This document shows, piece by piece, positions 1-7,300 of a stretch of DNA of 18,130 bases. The DNA lies in NCBI GenBank assembly GCA_017419895.1, contig JAFOKI010000052.1:1-18130 (forward strand), in the 5' to 3' direction. How positions within the stretch are numbered: position 1 is the first letter of the stretch; every line of letters begins with the position of its first letter. Made by a program: the position numbers and the translations under genes. Origin of the DNA: Eubacterium sp. Its GTDB lineage: Bacteria; Bacillota; Clostridia; Peptostreptococcales; Anaerovoracaceae. The notes beneath the pieces were generated by a model. It was given only the letters and a program-made list of their open reading frames with translations. It ran no database searches and was not told the DNA's origin.

Positions 1-1575
1 CGGTACTATATCTCCTATGGTCGTACTCTTTGTTTCCGATGTAATCATCATAGTTGCGCCTTGTCCCATGAAAGGAATATTCGTCGCGCGTTCTTCGATC
101 ACATCAGCTATTGAAGATGTACGATCTACTATAGCTGCCCAGTCGATATTGTTATCGACCAGGTTTCTATTGTACATTCCATTGACGTTTCCGTATGAGA
201 AATCTACGTCGGGATTATTTCTGTTCTCAACGGCTCTGACATAGAGGTTCTCCGGAGCGTCATAACCGCCATCGGCTCTTCCCGATCCGAAGATCGTCGT
301 AAAGTCACCGTAGCTGCCGTCGAAATGTCCTCCATCGCGGAAGTGACCGCTCAAGCTGAAGAATGCTACCTTGAATCTGAGCGCTACCGGGCATGTATAA
401 GTAACTGTATCCGTCGTTTTATTGTTATCCTGAAGGATCTCAACACCGGTGTGTGCAGGCAAACTCAGAGCTGCGCTTATAGTATTGGACACAGTCGTTG
501 TCAACTCGTGGGTTTCTTCCCATGCGGTTTCGATCGCCTGAGTTGCGCTGACTTCGATCTTCAGCATCTCCTCAACACCAGCTACTACCAGGCTGCCGGA
601 AAGCGTCGTTTCAGAACCTATCGTTTCTGTAAACTCAAATGATTCGGTCTGAGAAATCGTATTGGAGACCGTCTGTGAGAGTTCAGAAGACAATTCCATG
701 CTGACTTCTGATTCCTCCTTTGATTTGTTCTCGGAATAAGACGCATACGGAGGATTATCGGTTTTCGATGTATCGATACGTTTACCATCTTCGTACTTAA
801 CATCCTTGTCTACGATTGCCGAAAGCTGGAAATCGTAGAACACAACTCCATACGAGTTATAGAATGTTTCAGTGTTTGTTGCTGCACCAATAACATCGCA
901 CTGCGTTACGATATTGTAGAACGCTTTTGTCTCTTTATTGCTGTCCAGGGCTTTCAGCGCTTTGTACGTATTCTCGCCTACTCCATGGCTAAGAAAGTCT
1001 GATTCACTGGCCGAGCCGGTATTAAGACCGATTTTGATTTCATGTGCCATCTGAGAGCGGACAGCACCTAATGAAGTCGCCATCTGAAGACCTGTACTGT
1101 GGTTATAGTCTTTGTCTACCTCGCCTTTCGTTCTGCTTTCGGGATTGCCCAGCCACTGAATCAGATCGATCCTGACAGAACTGGTGTTATCCTGATCCGG
1201 TGCCTCAAAGAAGTAGGACCAGTCATGCTGATCGTTGTTCCATGTAGATCCGGATAAACGCTCTCCCGGAGCTACCGATTTCTGATTGAAAACTTCGATT
1301 GCGATTTTCGCCCAGTCGTTCAGGTATGTACTAGACAAACTGCGGAGCGCGCCGTCGTTAAGGTTTGTTCCGATCGTTCCGGATACATCGTAATACGTAT
1401 ACGGATTGATCACGACTTTTTCAGGATAGGTTTTATGCACTTCACCCTGATCGTCGGTATACGTGTGCCATACGACCTCATCCGCGGCGAATACCGCTGA
1501 CGGCGCGAGCAAGACAAGAAGTGCCGCAATAAGCAGACACAACAGCCTACTCACATTTTTCTTACATTTCATCAT
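1..1575 (-). CDS. Secreted aerolysin/ETX-MTX2-like beta-pore-forming protein (3' end outside window)
   Basis: Reading the minus strand from the ATG at 1575 gives 525 codons without a stop up to the window edge, so the C-terminus is missing. Residues 1-31 form a Sec signal peptide: basic start, hydrophobic core LLCLLIAALLVLLAP, and a signal peptidase I-type site after SAVFA. Residues 31-280 I do not recognise. Residues 285-410 look like the membrane-inserting module of the aerolysin/ETX-MTX2 family. There is an alternating Ser/Thr-rich stretch (about 290-328, e.g. SSELSQTVSNTIS) like a pre-stem hairpin, then strands LKIEVSATQAIETAW (338-352) and HELTTTVSNTISAALSLPAH (356-375), then VTYTCPVALRFKVAFFSLSG (391-410). 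The PAH turn and the VTYTCPV strand recall the 'P-x-(H/R)...sYP' section of aerolysin. Members oligomerise on host membranes and form beta-barrel pores. Start: ATGs at 1575 and 1572 are both possible; an AGGAGGG at 1587-1593 favours 1575. The start overlaps the upstream small gene by 14 bases, implying translational coupling. The family call is by eye from remembered family patterns; the toxic role is inference. Confidence 0.72.
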   Translation of the reverse strand, partial: MMKCKKNVSRLLCLLIAALLVLLAPSAVFAADEVVWHTYTDDQGEVHKTYPEKVVINPYTYYDVSGTIGTNLNDGALRSLSSTYLNDWAKIAIEVFNQKSVAPGERLSGSTWNNDQHDWSYFFEAPDQDNTSSVRIDLIQWLGNPESRTKGEVDKDYNHSTGLQMATSLGAVRSQMAHEIKIGLNTGSASESDFLSHGVGENTYKALKALDSNKETKAFYNIVTQCDVIGAATNTETFYNSYGVVFYDFQLSAIVDKDVKYEDGKRIDTSKTDNPPYASYSENKSKEESEVSMELSSELSQTVSNTISQTESFEFTETIGSETTLSGSLVVAGVEEMLKIEVSATQAIETAWEETHELTTTVSNTISAALSLPAHTGVEILQDNNKTTDTVTYTCPVALRFKVAFFSLSGHFRDGGHFDGSYGDFTTIFGSGRADGGYDAPENLYVRAVENRNNPDVDFSYGNVNGMYNRNLVDNNIDWAAIVDRTSSIADVIEERATNIPFMGQGATMMITSETKSTTIGDIVP

Positions 1576-1921
1576 CTTCTTTTTCGCCCTCCTTTTCCTT
1601 TTTTAAAACCATTCTCTCTCTATTGATACGGTTCCTGTATCTAATCCCCAGTACAGCGAGGATCACTCCGGCGCCGAAAGCCAGGAAAGCTATGAAAACA
1701 TAACCCATGGTTTCCGGTCTAAGCAGGAAGGAACCCATTACAGAATCCTGTGATACCGCCGCAGCAGACCTCGAGAAAGCGGAAATGCTTCCCACAACGC
1801 CAAGAGAGAGCACGATGAACATGCTCGCCAGGATCCGTGTGGTTCTTCTTTCCTTTCTTTCCATGATGATCTCGCTGCGACGCATTATCTCACGCAGCGC
1901 GTCATCTCTAGTATGTTTCAA
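1562..1921 (-). CDS. Small two-TM membrane protein, unknown function, coupled to the pore-former
   Basis: This 119-residue protein is not one I recognise. Residues 1-28 are highly charged (Arg/Lys/Glu) and probably cytoplasmic. TM1 is about 29-50 (ILASMFIVLSLGVVGSISAF). A loop of about 20 residues follows, then TM2 at about 73-94 (GYVFIAFLAFGAGVILAVLG). The C-terminal 25 residues are a charged Lys/Glu/Asp tail ending DDEM. The start codon is TTG at 1921, supported by a near-perfect GGAGGTGAG just upstream. The stop lies inside the start region of the pore-former, so the two are almost certainly co-translated. A two-TM protein with a charged tail could be an immunity protein, an export or assembly partner, or a holin-like protein; nothing in the sequence decides this. 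Confidence 0.75.
   Translation of the reverse strand: MKHTRDDALREIMRRSEIIMERKERRTTRILASMFIVLSLGVVGSISAFSRSAAAVSQDSVMGSFLLRPETMGYVFIAFLAFGAGVILAVLGIRYRNRINRERMVLKKEKEGEKEDDEM
1587..1593 (-). promoter_or_regulatory. Ribosome binding site of the pore-former
   Basis: On the minus strand AGGAGGG lies 11 bases before ATG 1575 and 14 before ATG 1572, inside the 3' end of the preceding gene. The spacing is long but supports 1575 over 1572. Confidence 0.6.
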
Positions 1922-1925
1922 TTAA

Positions 1926-1934
1926 CTCACCTCC
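1926..1934 (-). promoter_or_regulatory. Strong RBS deciding a TTG start
   Basis: GGAGGTGAG on the minus strand ends 4 bases before TTG at 1921 (8 bases from the GGAGG core). No ATG or GTG start in this frame has comparable support, so this site fixes the unusual start codon. Confidence 0.75.
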
Positions 1935-1996
1935 CGGTGCCTCAGTTATATCTTACATACCTTTGTTGCAGGTTTTCAGATTTTTACTCAGCAAAA

Positions 1997-2031
1997 AATA
2001 AAAAAAAAATCCGCGTAAGCGGAATTTTTTT
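1997..2031 (-). terminator. Rho-independent terminator after the prsW-like gene
   Basis: On the minus strand TCCGC-TTAC-GCGGA forms a short GC hairpin (plus-strand positions 2010-2023). It is preceded by an A-run and followed by a run of about ten T, so it could work in both directions. It lies about 30 bases past the stop of the PrsW-family gene and upstream of the small-TM/pore-former pair, separating two same-strand transcription units. Confidence 0.8.
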
Positions 2032-2058
2032 ATGAAATCTTGCTCTGCGGCAGCTTTG

Positions 2059-2697
2059 TTATAGCTCAGAAGTATCCGGTCTCAGCCTCATGAAGCCGGC
2101 ATAAAGAAGTATTGAAGTAATCAGCGGAAGTGCATAGCCAATATAAGAAGTCAGGCCGGGTTCTGACACCAGCAGGTTATAAAGGCCGTGGAACGACATC
2201 GAGAGCGACAGCGCGCCTACTACTCCCGCAACTGAAACTGCCCTGAATCTTCTCACTATAACAAGTCCAATGACGACAGCGAGTATGCTAACGATATGCA
2301 TGATCCCTGTCGAAAAACCCCTGATCATTATGAAAATGAAATTCTCTGCGCCGGACGTCAGTATATGGCAGCAATTCTCAAACGTCGCAAAACCCGCACC
2401 GACGCCAGTCGCAACGATGAACATCCTTCCCTCTTCAGGTTCCAGGAATAAAACATAAATGAGAAGCGGCGCGAATTTTGTCATCTCCTCAATTATCGGA
2501 GATATGAATATCGAAATATCGTTCGTTGACATTTCTGTGACTGAATCTACGAATCCTCCGATATACGCGCCAATCAGACACATCGTCATTCCGACAAGGA
2601 ATGAGATGATGAATCTTCTGGCGCTGCCCCTCACGAAAAGCAGCGAAATTGCCAGAGGAACGGCTATACATATCAATATGTTCTCAGCGTATATCAT
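2059..2697 (-). CDS. PrsW-family intramembrane protease
   Basis: A 212-residue polytopic membrane protein with the sequence signature of the PrsW family, related to CPBP/ABI membrane proteases. The motifs are E70-E71-x-x-K74 (PIIEEMTKFAPL), GFATFEN at 102-108, R126 to H134 (RGFSTGIMH), and H170-x3-N174 (SFHGLYN). These conserved Glu/His residues inside membrane helices are the proposed active site. About six to seven hydrophobic segments are visible. In Bacillus subtilis PrsW makes the first cut in anti-sigma factor RsiW and so releases SigW. Here the gene lies in one operon with an ECF-type sigma factor, overlapping the preceding membrane gene by 4 bases (ATGA), which fits a similar role. 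The true substrate is not known from the sequence. The symbol is left empty because orthology to B. subtilis PrsW is not shown. Confidence 0.87.
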   Translation of the reverse strand: MIYAENILICIAVPLAISLLFVRGSARRFIISFLVGMTMCLIGAYIGGFVDSVTEMSTNDISIFISPIIEEMTKFAPLLIYVLFLEPEEGRMFIVATGVGAGFATFENCCHILTSGAENFIFIMIRGFSTGIMHIVSILAVVIGLVIVRRFRAVSVAGVVGALSLSMSFHGLYNLLVSEPGLTSYIGYALPLITSILLYAGFMRLRPDTSEL

Positions 2698-3497
2698 GCT
2701 TCCTCAATCTCCCTGACAGTTCTTGAAGTGTAATAGAATGCAGCGGCAAACGCGAACGCATTCACAAGAAAGAACGCATTATACCAGTGTCCCGAAGACA
2801 TATACATACAGCTGTACGAATACAGTATAAGCAGGAACGACAGTCCCATCTGGGATATATCTTTGTTTTTGCGTTTTCTTCTCCCTGCAAACAGCCTGAG
2901 CAGGAGCCAGATCATTCCCGCGGAAAGGATAAGATACAGCACTAAGTCTGCGGTACCCGAAAACGAATCCGGCAGTACGGCAGATGATCCGGCTGTCACC
3001 AGTACCACAACATAGTATATGGCAAAAGTTCTCTGTTCCCGTTTTCTCAGAGCTTCAGTCGATGTAATCAGGCAAACCACCATGAAGAAATAAGTTCCGT
3101 ACGTCAATCCGCCAACGATATCCTGCAGCCATTCACCGGACCAGTATATCCATAAGGCCACATTCGCCGCTACGCAAAGCACTGAAAACGCGAATTCTTT
3201 TTTCCAATTCCGGATCAGCAGCGACTCCCCTCCCATACAGACTATTATCTGATCTGCCAAAAGAAGGAACGATGCATTCTCGGCTATTTCATTTACCGCG
3301 ATCGGCATGCGCGCGTCGGATCTCAGAATGTCATATACCATCCAGTATATGTCGCTGCCGATCAGCGTGACGATCGCGAAAACAAAAAATGATATGTTAA
3401 AAAAGCCCTTGTTGTTTCTCCCTACAAGTATCACCCATACAAGCAGCAGAACAAGGACCAATGAATGGAATATATTTAGCGCAATTTCAAGTCCCAT
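2694..3497 (-). CDS. Polytopic membrane protein of unknown family, between sigma factor and PrsW-like protease
   Basis: This 267-residue protein is not one I recognise. About eight to nine hydrophobic helices are visible (approximate residues 4-25, 32-53, 73-90, 100-120, 126-148, 155-174, 180-203, 215-232, 236-257). A basic loop RRKRKNKD at about 205-212 is probably cytoplasmic. It shows no zinc-binding anti-sigma (ZAS) motif and no enzymatic motif I can name. A GGGAGAAG ribosome binding site lies 7 bases before the ATG. It starts 14 bases after the sigma factor gene and overlaps the protease gene by 4 bases, so all three are co-expressed. By position it may sense a membrane signal, hold the sigma factor inactive, or be the protease substrate; this is inference only. 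Confidence 0.8.
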   Translation of the reverse strand: MGLEIALNIFHSLVLVLLLVWVILVGRNNKGFFNISFFVFAIVTLIGSDIYWMVYDILRSDARMPIAVNEIAENASFLLLADQIIVCMGGESLLIRNWKKEFAFSVLCVAANVALWIYWSGEWLQDIVGGLTYGTYFFMVVCLITSTEALRKREQRTFAIYYVVVLVTAGSSAVLPDSFSGTADLVLYLILSAGMIWLLLRLFAGRRKRKNKDISQMGLSFLLILYSYSCMYMSSGHWYNAFFLVNAFAFAAAFYYTSRTVREIEEA

Positions 3498-3511
3498 TAA
3501 CGCGCTTCTCC

Positions 3512-4045
3512 CTATTCCTTACTGAGAACCTGTTTCAGAGCGGCCTTTCCGCGGTCCGCCAAATTATATATTTTCTTTTTGTTTACACCCATGATACGGG
3601 CAATCTCATCATGCGGCATATCTTCAAAATACATAAGATACAGAACCTGTCTGTACTCTTCCGGTATCTTTTTAAGAGCTTCATACAGAGCCGCGTACTG
3701 TTCCTTCTTGAGGATCTCCGTTTCAGCCGACAAAGACTCATCTGCTATCTCAGTATCAAGCGGCAATGAGGAAACTCTGTTTTTTCTCAAATGCATCAGT
3801 GCCAGGTTATGACCAATCGAATAAAGCCATGTCCTGAAACTGCTCCGTCCCGAGAACAAAGACCTCCCGGCTGCAACTGTCGCGAAAGTGTCTATCATGA
3901 GGTCTTCCGCGTCTTCCAGATTGTGCACATAACCGTATATGAACAGTATCAGCCGTTCCCGGTGACGATCCAGCAGGATCGCCATGTCCTCGCTTTTTCG
4001 CGTCGCAAGAAAGCGGCTGTAAACCAGCTCATCAGACTCATGCAT
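3512..4045 (-). CDS. ECF-type RNA polymerase sigma factor
   Basis: This 177-residue protein has the two-domain plan of extracytoplasmic-function sigma-70 factors. Region 2 is about residues 24-90, including the core-binding segment LEDAEDLMIDTFATV (43-57) and the -10 recognition part FRTWLYSIGHNLALMHLRK. An acidic linker spans 91-115. Region 4 is about 118-172, with a helix-turn-helix MPHDEIARIMGVNKKKIYNL (143-162). Sigma region 3 is absent, as expected. It directs RNA polymerase to a dedicated regulon in response to a signal. A GGGAGGAGGG Shine-Dalgarno lies about 10 bases before the ATG. It is the first gene of the operon with the membrane protein and the PrsW-like protease. Its own promoter looks sigma-A-like rather than autoregulated. 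The regulon is unknown. Confidence 0.88.
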   Translation of the reverse strand: MHESDELVYSRFLATRKSEDMAILLDRHRERLILFIYGYVHNLEDAEDLMIDTFATVAAGRSLFSGRSSFRTWLYSIGHNLALMHLRKNRVSSLPLDTEIADESLSAETEILKKEQYAALYEALKKIPEEYRQVLYLMYFEDMPHDEIARIMGVNKKKIYNLADRGKAALKQVLSKE

Positions 4046-4099
4046 GTCGAGCCGCCCTCCTCCCGGTCACGTAAGTGTAGATTTCGCCTAGTATAATAT

Positions 4100-4128
4100 A
4101 TTGTAGACGATAAAATGCTTTTTTTCAA
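4100..4128 (-). promoter_or_regulatory. Sigma-A-type promoter of the ECF sigma operon
   Basis: On the minus strand -35 TTGAAA (4123-4128), a 17-base spacer and -10 TACAAT (4100-4105) each match the consensus at five of six bases. The predicted transcript begins near 4093, leaving a leader of about 48 bases before the ATG at 4045. Confidence 0.75.
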
Positions 4129-4143
4129 CTTTATTCGGATATT

Positions 4144-4163
4144 CAGGAAAACCGTACTTCCTG
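4144..4163. promoter_or_regulatory. Inverted repeat, possible operator between divergent promoters
   Basis: CAGGAA (4144-4149) and TTCCTG (4158-4163) are perfect inverted halves with an 8-base spacer. They lie between the sigma-operon -35 and the PBP -35, a position suitable for a dimeric regulator. A 6-base half-site can arise by chance. Confidence 0.3.
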
Positions 4164-4206
4164 CCGACCGCATGGCAAAACCGCCCTCTGCTTCAATTTT
4201 CTTTAA

Positions 4207-4235
4207 TTGTTATTACTTTATTTATATGGTATAAT
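4207..4235 (+). promoter_or_regulatory. Sigma-A-type promoter of the class A PBP gene
   Basis: -35 TTGTTA (4207-4212), a 17-base spacer and a perfect -10 TATAAT (4230-4235), with a TG one base before it giving an extended -10. Transcription would begin near 4242, giving a leader of about 87 bases. Confidence 0.8.
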
Positions 4236-4316
4236 ATCTGGAATATTGAATGATTTGTATGATGTGTAATTATGTCTAGATGTCGGAAGACGTAAATAAT
4301 CGTCATAACCGAACAT

Positions 4317-4320
4317 GGAG
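4317..4320 (+). promoter_or_regulatory. RBS that fixes the PBP start at 4329
   Basis: GGAG lies 8 bases before ATG 4329. The in-frame GTG at 4320 overlaps this GGAG and has no ribosome binding site of its own, so the longer reading is rejected. Confidence 0.75.
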
Positions 4321-4328
4321 TGTACAGA

Positions 4329-7300
4329 ATGAGTGACGAAATCAAAGAAAACCTGAATGACATCGTGGAAACGGTCACTGACGAAATCGCGGATCAGCAA
4401 ATAATCCCGGAAGATATAACGGAAGTGCTACCGGAAGCAACAGTGGATCAAGCGGAAGAATATGTAGACGAGGTACTGAGTGAGGCTGCCGATGACATTG
4501 CCGAAAAAGTACCCGCGGAAGAGATACCTGTTTTAGACGCTACGGTCGAAGATGTTGACGGAGTTGTCTCAGAACCGGAAGAAGCTCCGATTGAAGCGAC
4601 TAACGAGCCTGCATCAGAACCGGCTGAGGAACCTGTAGACGTACCGGCTGAGGAACCTGTAGAGGCGACCGTCGAGGAGCCTGGAGAAGAACTTCCTGAA
4701 GACAGTGAGCCAATAGAAGAATCTCTTCCGAAGATCGTCGAAACATATCCCGCGGAGGACTCCTTCGAAGAACCTACAATCGATACAGACATCCTGACCG
4801 ACATTGAACCTGATACCGATACCGCAGGCTCAGAACTGCCGGTCGAAATCGAACCCGTAGGAAATACCGGGGAAGAGTTCACTCCCGAGATCACAGATGA
4901 GCCGATCCCTGAGATCACGGAAGAGCCTATTCCTGATACACCGGAAGAGGTTGTTCCGGAGACATTGGAAGAAGCAGTTCCGGAAGTACCGGCGGAACCC
5001 AAAGAGAAAGCAGTGATCGCTCCCCTTCCGGTCGAAATCGAGCCTGAACCCATATCGCCGGAACCCGAGCCGGTTGCGAAAGCGCCAACGATGGAAACAG
5101 TGCTTGCGGCAATGGTAGCGGAAAGAGAAGCTGCAAAGGCTGCAGAAGAAGCCAGACTTGCCGAAGAAGCGGCAAAAGCAGCGGCAGAAGCCAAAGCCGC
5201 TGAAGAAGCGGCAAAAGCCGCTGAAGAAGCAAGGGCTGCCGAAGAAGCAGCAAAAGCAGCTGAAGAATCAAAGGCCGCTGAAGAAGCCGCAAAATCAACT
5301 GAAGAAACAAACGCAAAAGAAGCCGCAGCTGACGCGGCAGGAGCACAGGTAGTGGCAGCAAGAAGCGATAAAACAAAGAAAAAGCAGAAAGTCAAAAAAG
5401 GACATCCGATTCTCAAGATGGTCTTTTTACTCTTCTTTGTTACCATAATCGCAGCCGGAGGCGCAGTGCTCACGTATGGATATCTGGCAATTCGTGACTA
5501 TAAAGACATAGATGTCAGCGATATCTACTCACACCTCAGCCAGAGTTCGCAGATCTACGACAAGGATGGAAACAAACTCGAAACAATTTACTCGGGCGAG
5601 AACAGAACGATAATCAAGTACAGCGATATGCCTGACAACCTCGTGAACGCGTTCATTGCGCTCGAGGATAAAACGTTCTGGGATCACAACGGATTCAACT
5701 TTATACGTATGGCAGGAGCCATCAAGGAAAAGCTGACCAGCGGAGGCGAAGTAAGCGGAACGAGTACCATCACCCAGCAGCTTGCAAGAAACATCTTCCT
5801 GTCTGAAACACGCTTTGACCACAGCATAAACAGAAAGATCCAGGAAGCCTGGATAACCATGAAGCTAGAAGAGCAGCACACCAAGCGGGAGATCATCGAG
5901 GCATACCTGAACACTATCGACCTCGGCTTTAACAGTGCCGGTGTCGAGGCTGCCGCTCAGGCGTATTTCTCCAAGAGCGTCGGGGAACTCTCGCTCGACC
6001 AGTGCGCTATGCTAGCTGCCCTTCCCGCCGCTCCTGTAGCCTATGCGCCGGTAGTGCTCTCTGACGGATCGGATGTGACTGAAGATACAGTCGTGCTCAA
6101 GAAAAACGCTTCCGGCACATTCCTGCTGAATGAGACGGGAATAGACAGACGTGACCTTTGTCTTGAGCTCATGGCTGAACAAGGATATATTACCCAGGAA
6201 GAATGTGACAATGCAAAAGCAGTGAAACTCGCTGACGTCGTAGCACCGAAGTATTCGCTTTACAGCGTTACATCAAACTACTTCAACGACTTCCTGATCC
6301 AGACAGTTATCGATGACCTGCAGGCTCAGTACAACTGCACGTATGAGGCTGCCTGGGACAAGGTTTACCACGGTGGACTTCATATTTATACGACGATCGA
6401 CAAAAAGGCCCAGAAGATCATCGAGAAAGAATTCCAGGATTCGTCGAATTTCCCGACCCCCGTTGACATCAGATACGATGAAGACGGAAACATCCTCGAC
6501 AAGAAGGGCAATATTATTCTTTTCGACATGGAGGATTTCTTCAATAAAAAAGGCCAGTACGTGATGAAGAAGAACGAGGCCAAACTCGCAAAAGACGGAT
6601 CGGTCGTCATAAAAGCCAACAAGAGGCTTCATATTTATGAAACAGTAGTCAACGGAGAAACCGATTACAGTATCGAATTCCCGTACATGTATCACTGGAA
6701 GGACGACAAGATCTACTCAGTAGCGGGCGGATATATCAATATTCCGATGGGCACAAAGACAATGAATGCCGAGGGCGATATTGTGATATCAGCCGACTTT
6801 GTCAACAGCGATCAAGGCCAGGCATTCTTCAAGTTCAAAAAGAACGGCCGTGTAGTTCTGACAAAGAACAGCTACACGCTCAATCAGGAATCCGTACAGC
6901 CGCAGGCTGCCATGACGATAATCGACAACAAGACAGGCGAAGTAAAGGCCATGGTCGGCGGCAGAACTACAAACGGACGTATGATGTACAACCGTGCGGT
7001 CGCTACCCGCCAGCCCGGATCCTCGATCAAACCGCTTGCCATTTATTCAGCCGCGCTTCAGCAGAGCGCGGAGGAGTGCGCCGAGGGCAAAAAGCATAAA
7101 TTCGTCAAGACAGGCTACGACAAGCAAGGCGCCAGATTCTGGGGAGATTGGATCACAGCCGGCTCGTATGTAGTCGACGAGAGGATGAAAGTCAACGGCA
7201 AGACATGGCCTGAAAACTCCGGCGGCGGATACAGCGGAAGGAACACCGTAAGATCGGCCATAAGGAACTCGATCAACACATGCGCAGTCAAGATCTACTA

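Noticed and set aside
325-642. 105-codon plus-strand frame opposite the pore-former
   Set aside because: The minus-strand frame is open over the whole 1.57 kb with a signal peptide and domain pattern. The short plus-strand frame has no such support.
1573-1575. Lipoprotein reading of the pore-former signal peptide (Cys13 in SRLLCLL)
   Set aside because: The Cys lies at the start of the hydrophobic core rather than at its end, so a lipobox is not formed. The AxA-like site after SAVFA fits signal peptidase I.
1865-2031. Bidirectional hairpin and T-runs as a sign of a toxin-antitoxin RNA or attenuator
   Set aside because: Its position just after the prsW-like stop and the simple hairpin plus T-run are fully explained by an ordinary intrinsic terminator.
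4320-4328. GTG start giving three extra residues to the PBP
   Set aside because: The GTG overlaps the GGAG that serves ATG 4329, so it cannot use that site.
4242-4328. Possible riboswitch or structured leader before the PBP gene
   Set aside because: The leader is only about 87 bases, AT-rich, with at most a 4-base GACG/CGTC pairing. No known riboswitch core was seen.
4448-5473. 341-codon open frame on the minus strand inside the PBP gene
   Set aside because: It encodes a Ser/Ala/Gly low-complexity peptide that is the mirror of Glu/Ala-rich repeat codons in the PBP. The plus-strand frame continues into clear GT51 and transpeptidase domains, so this is a composition artefact.
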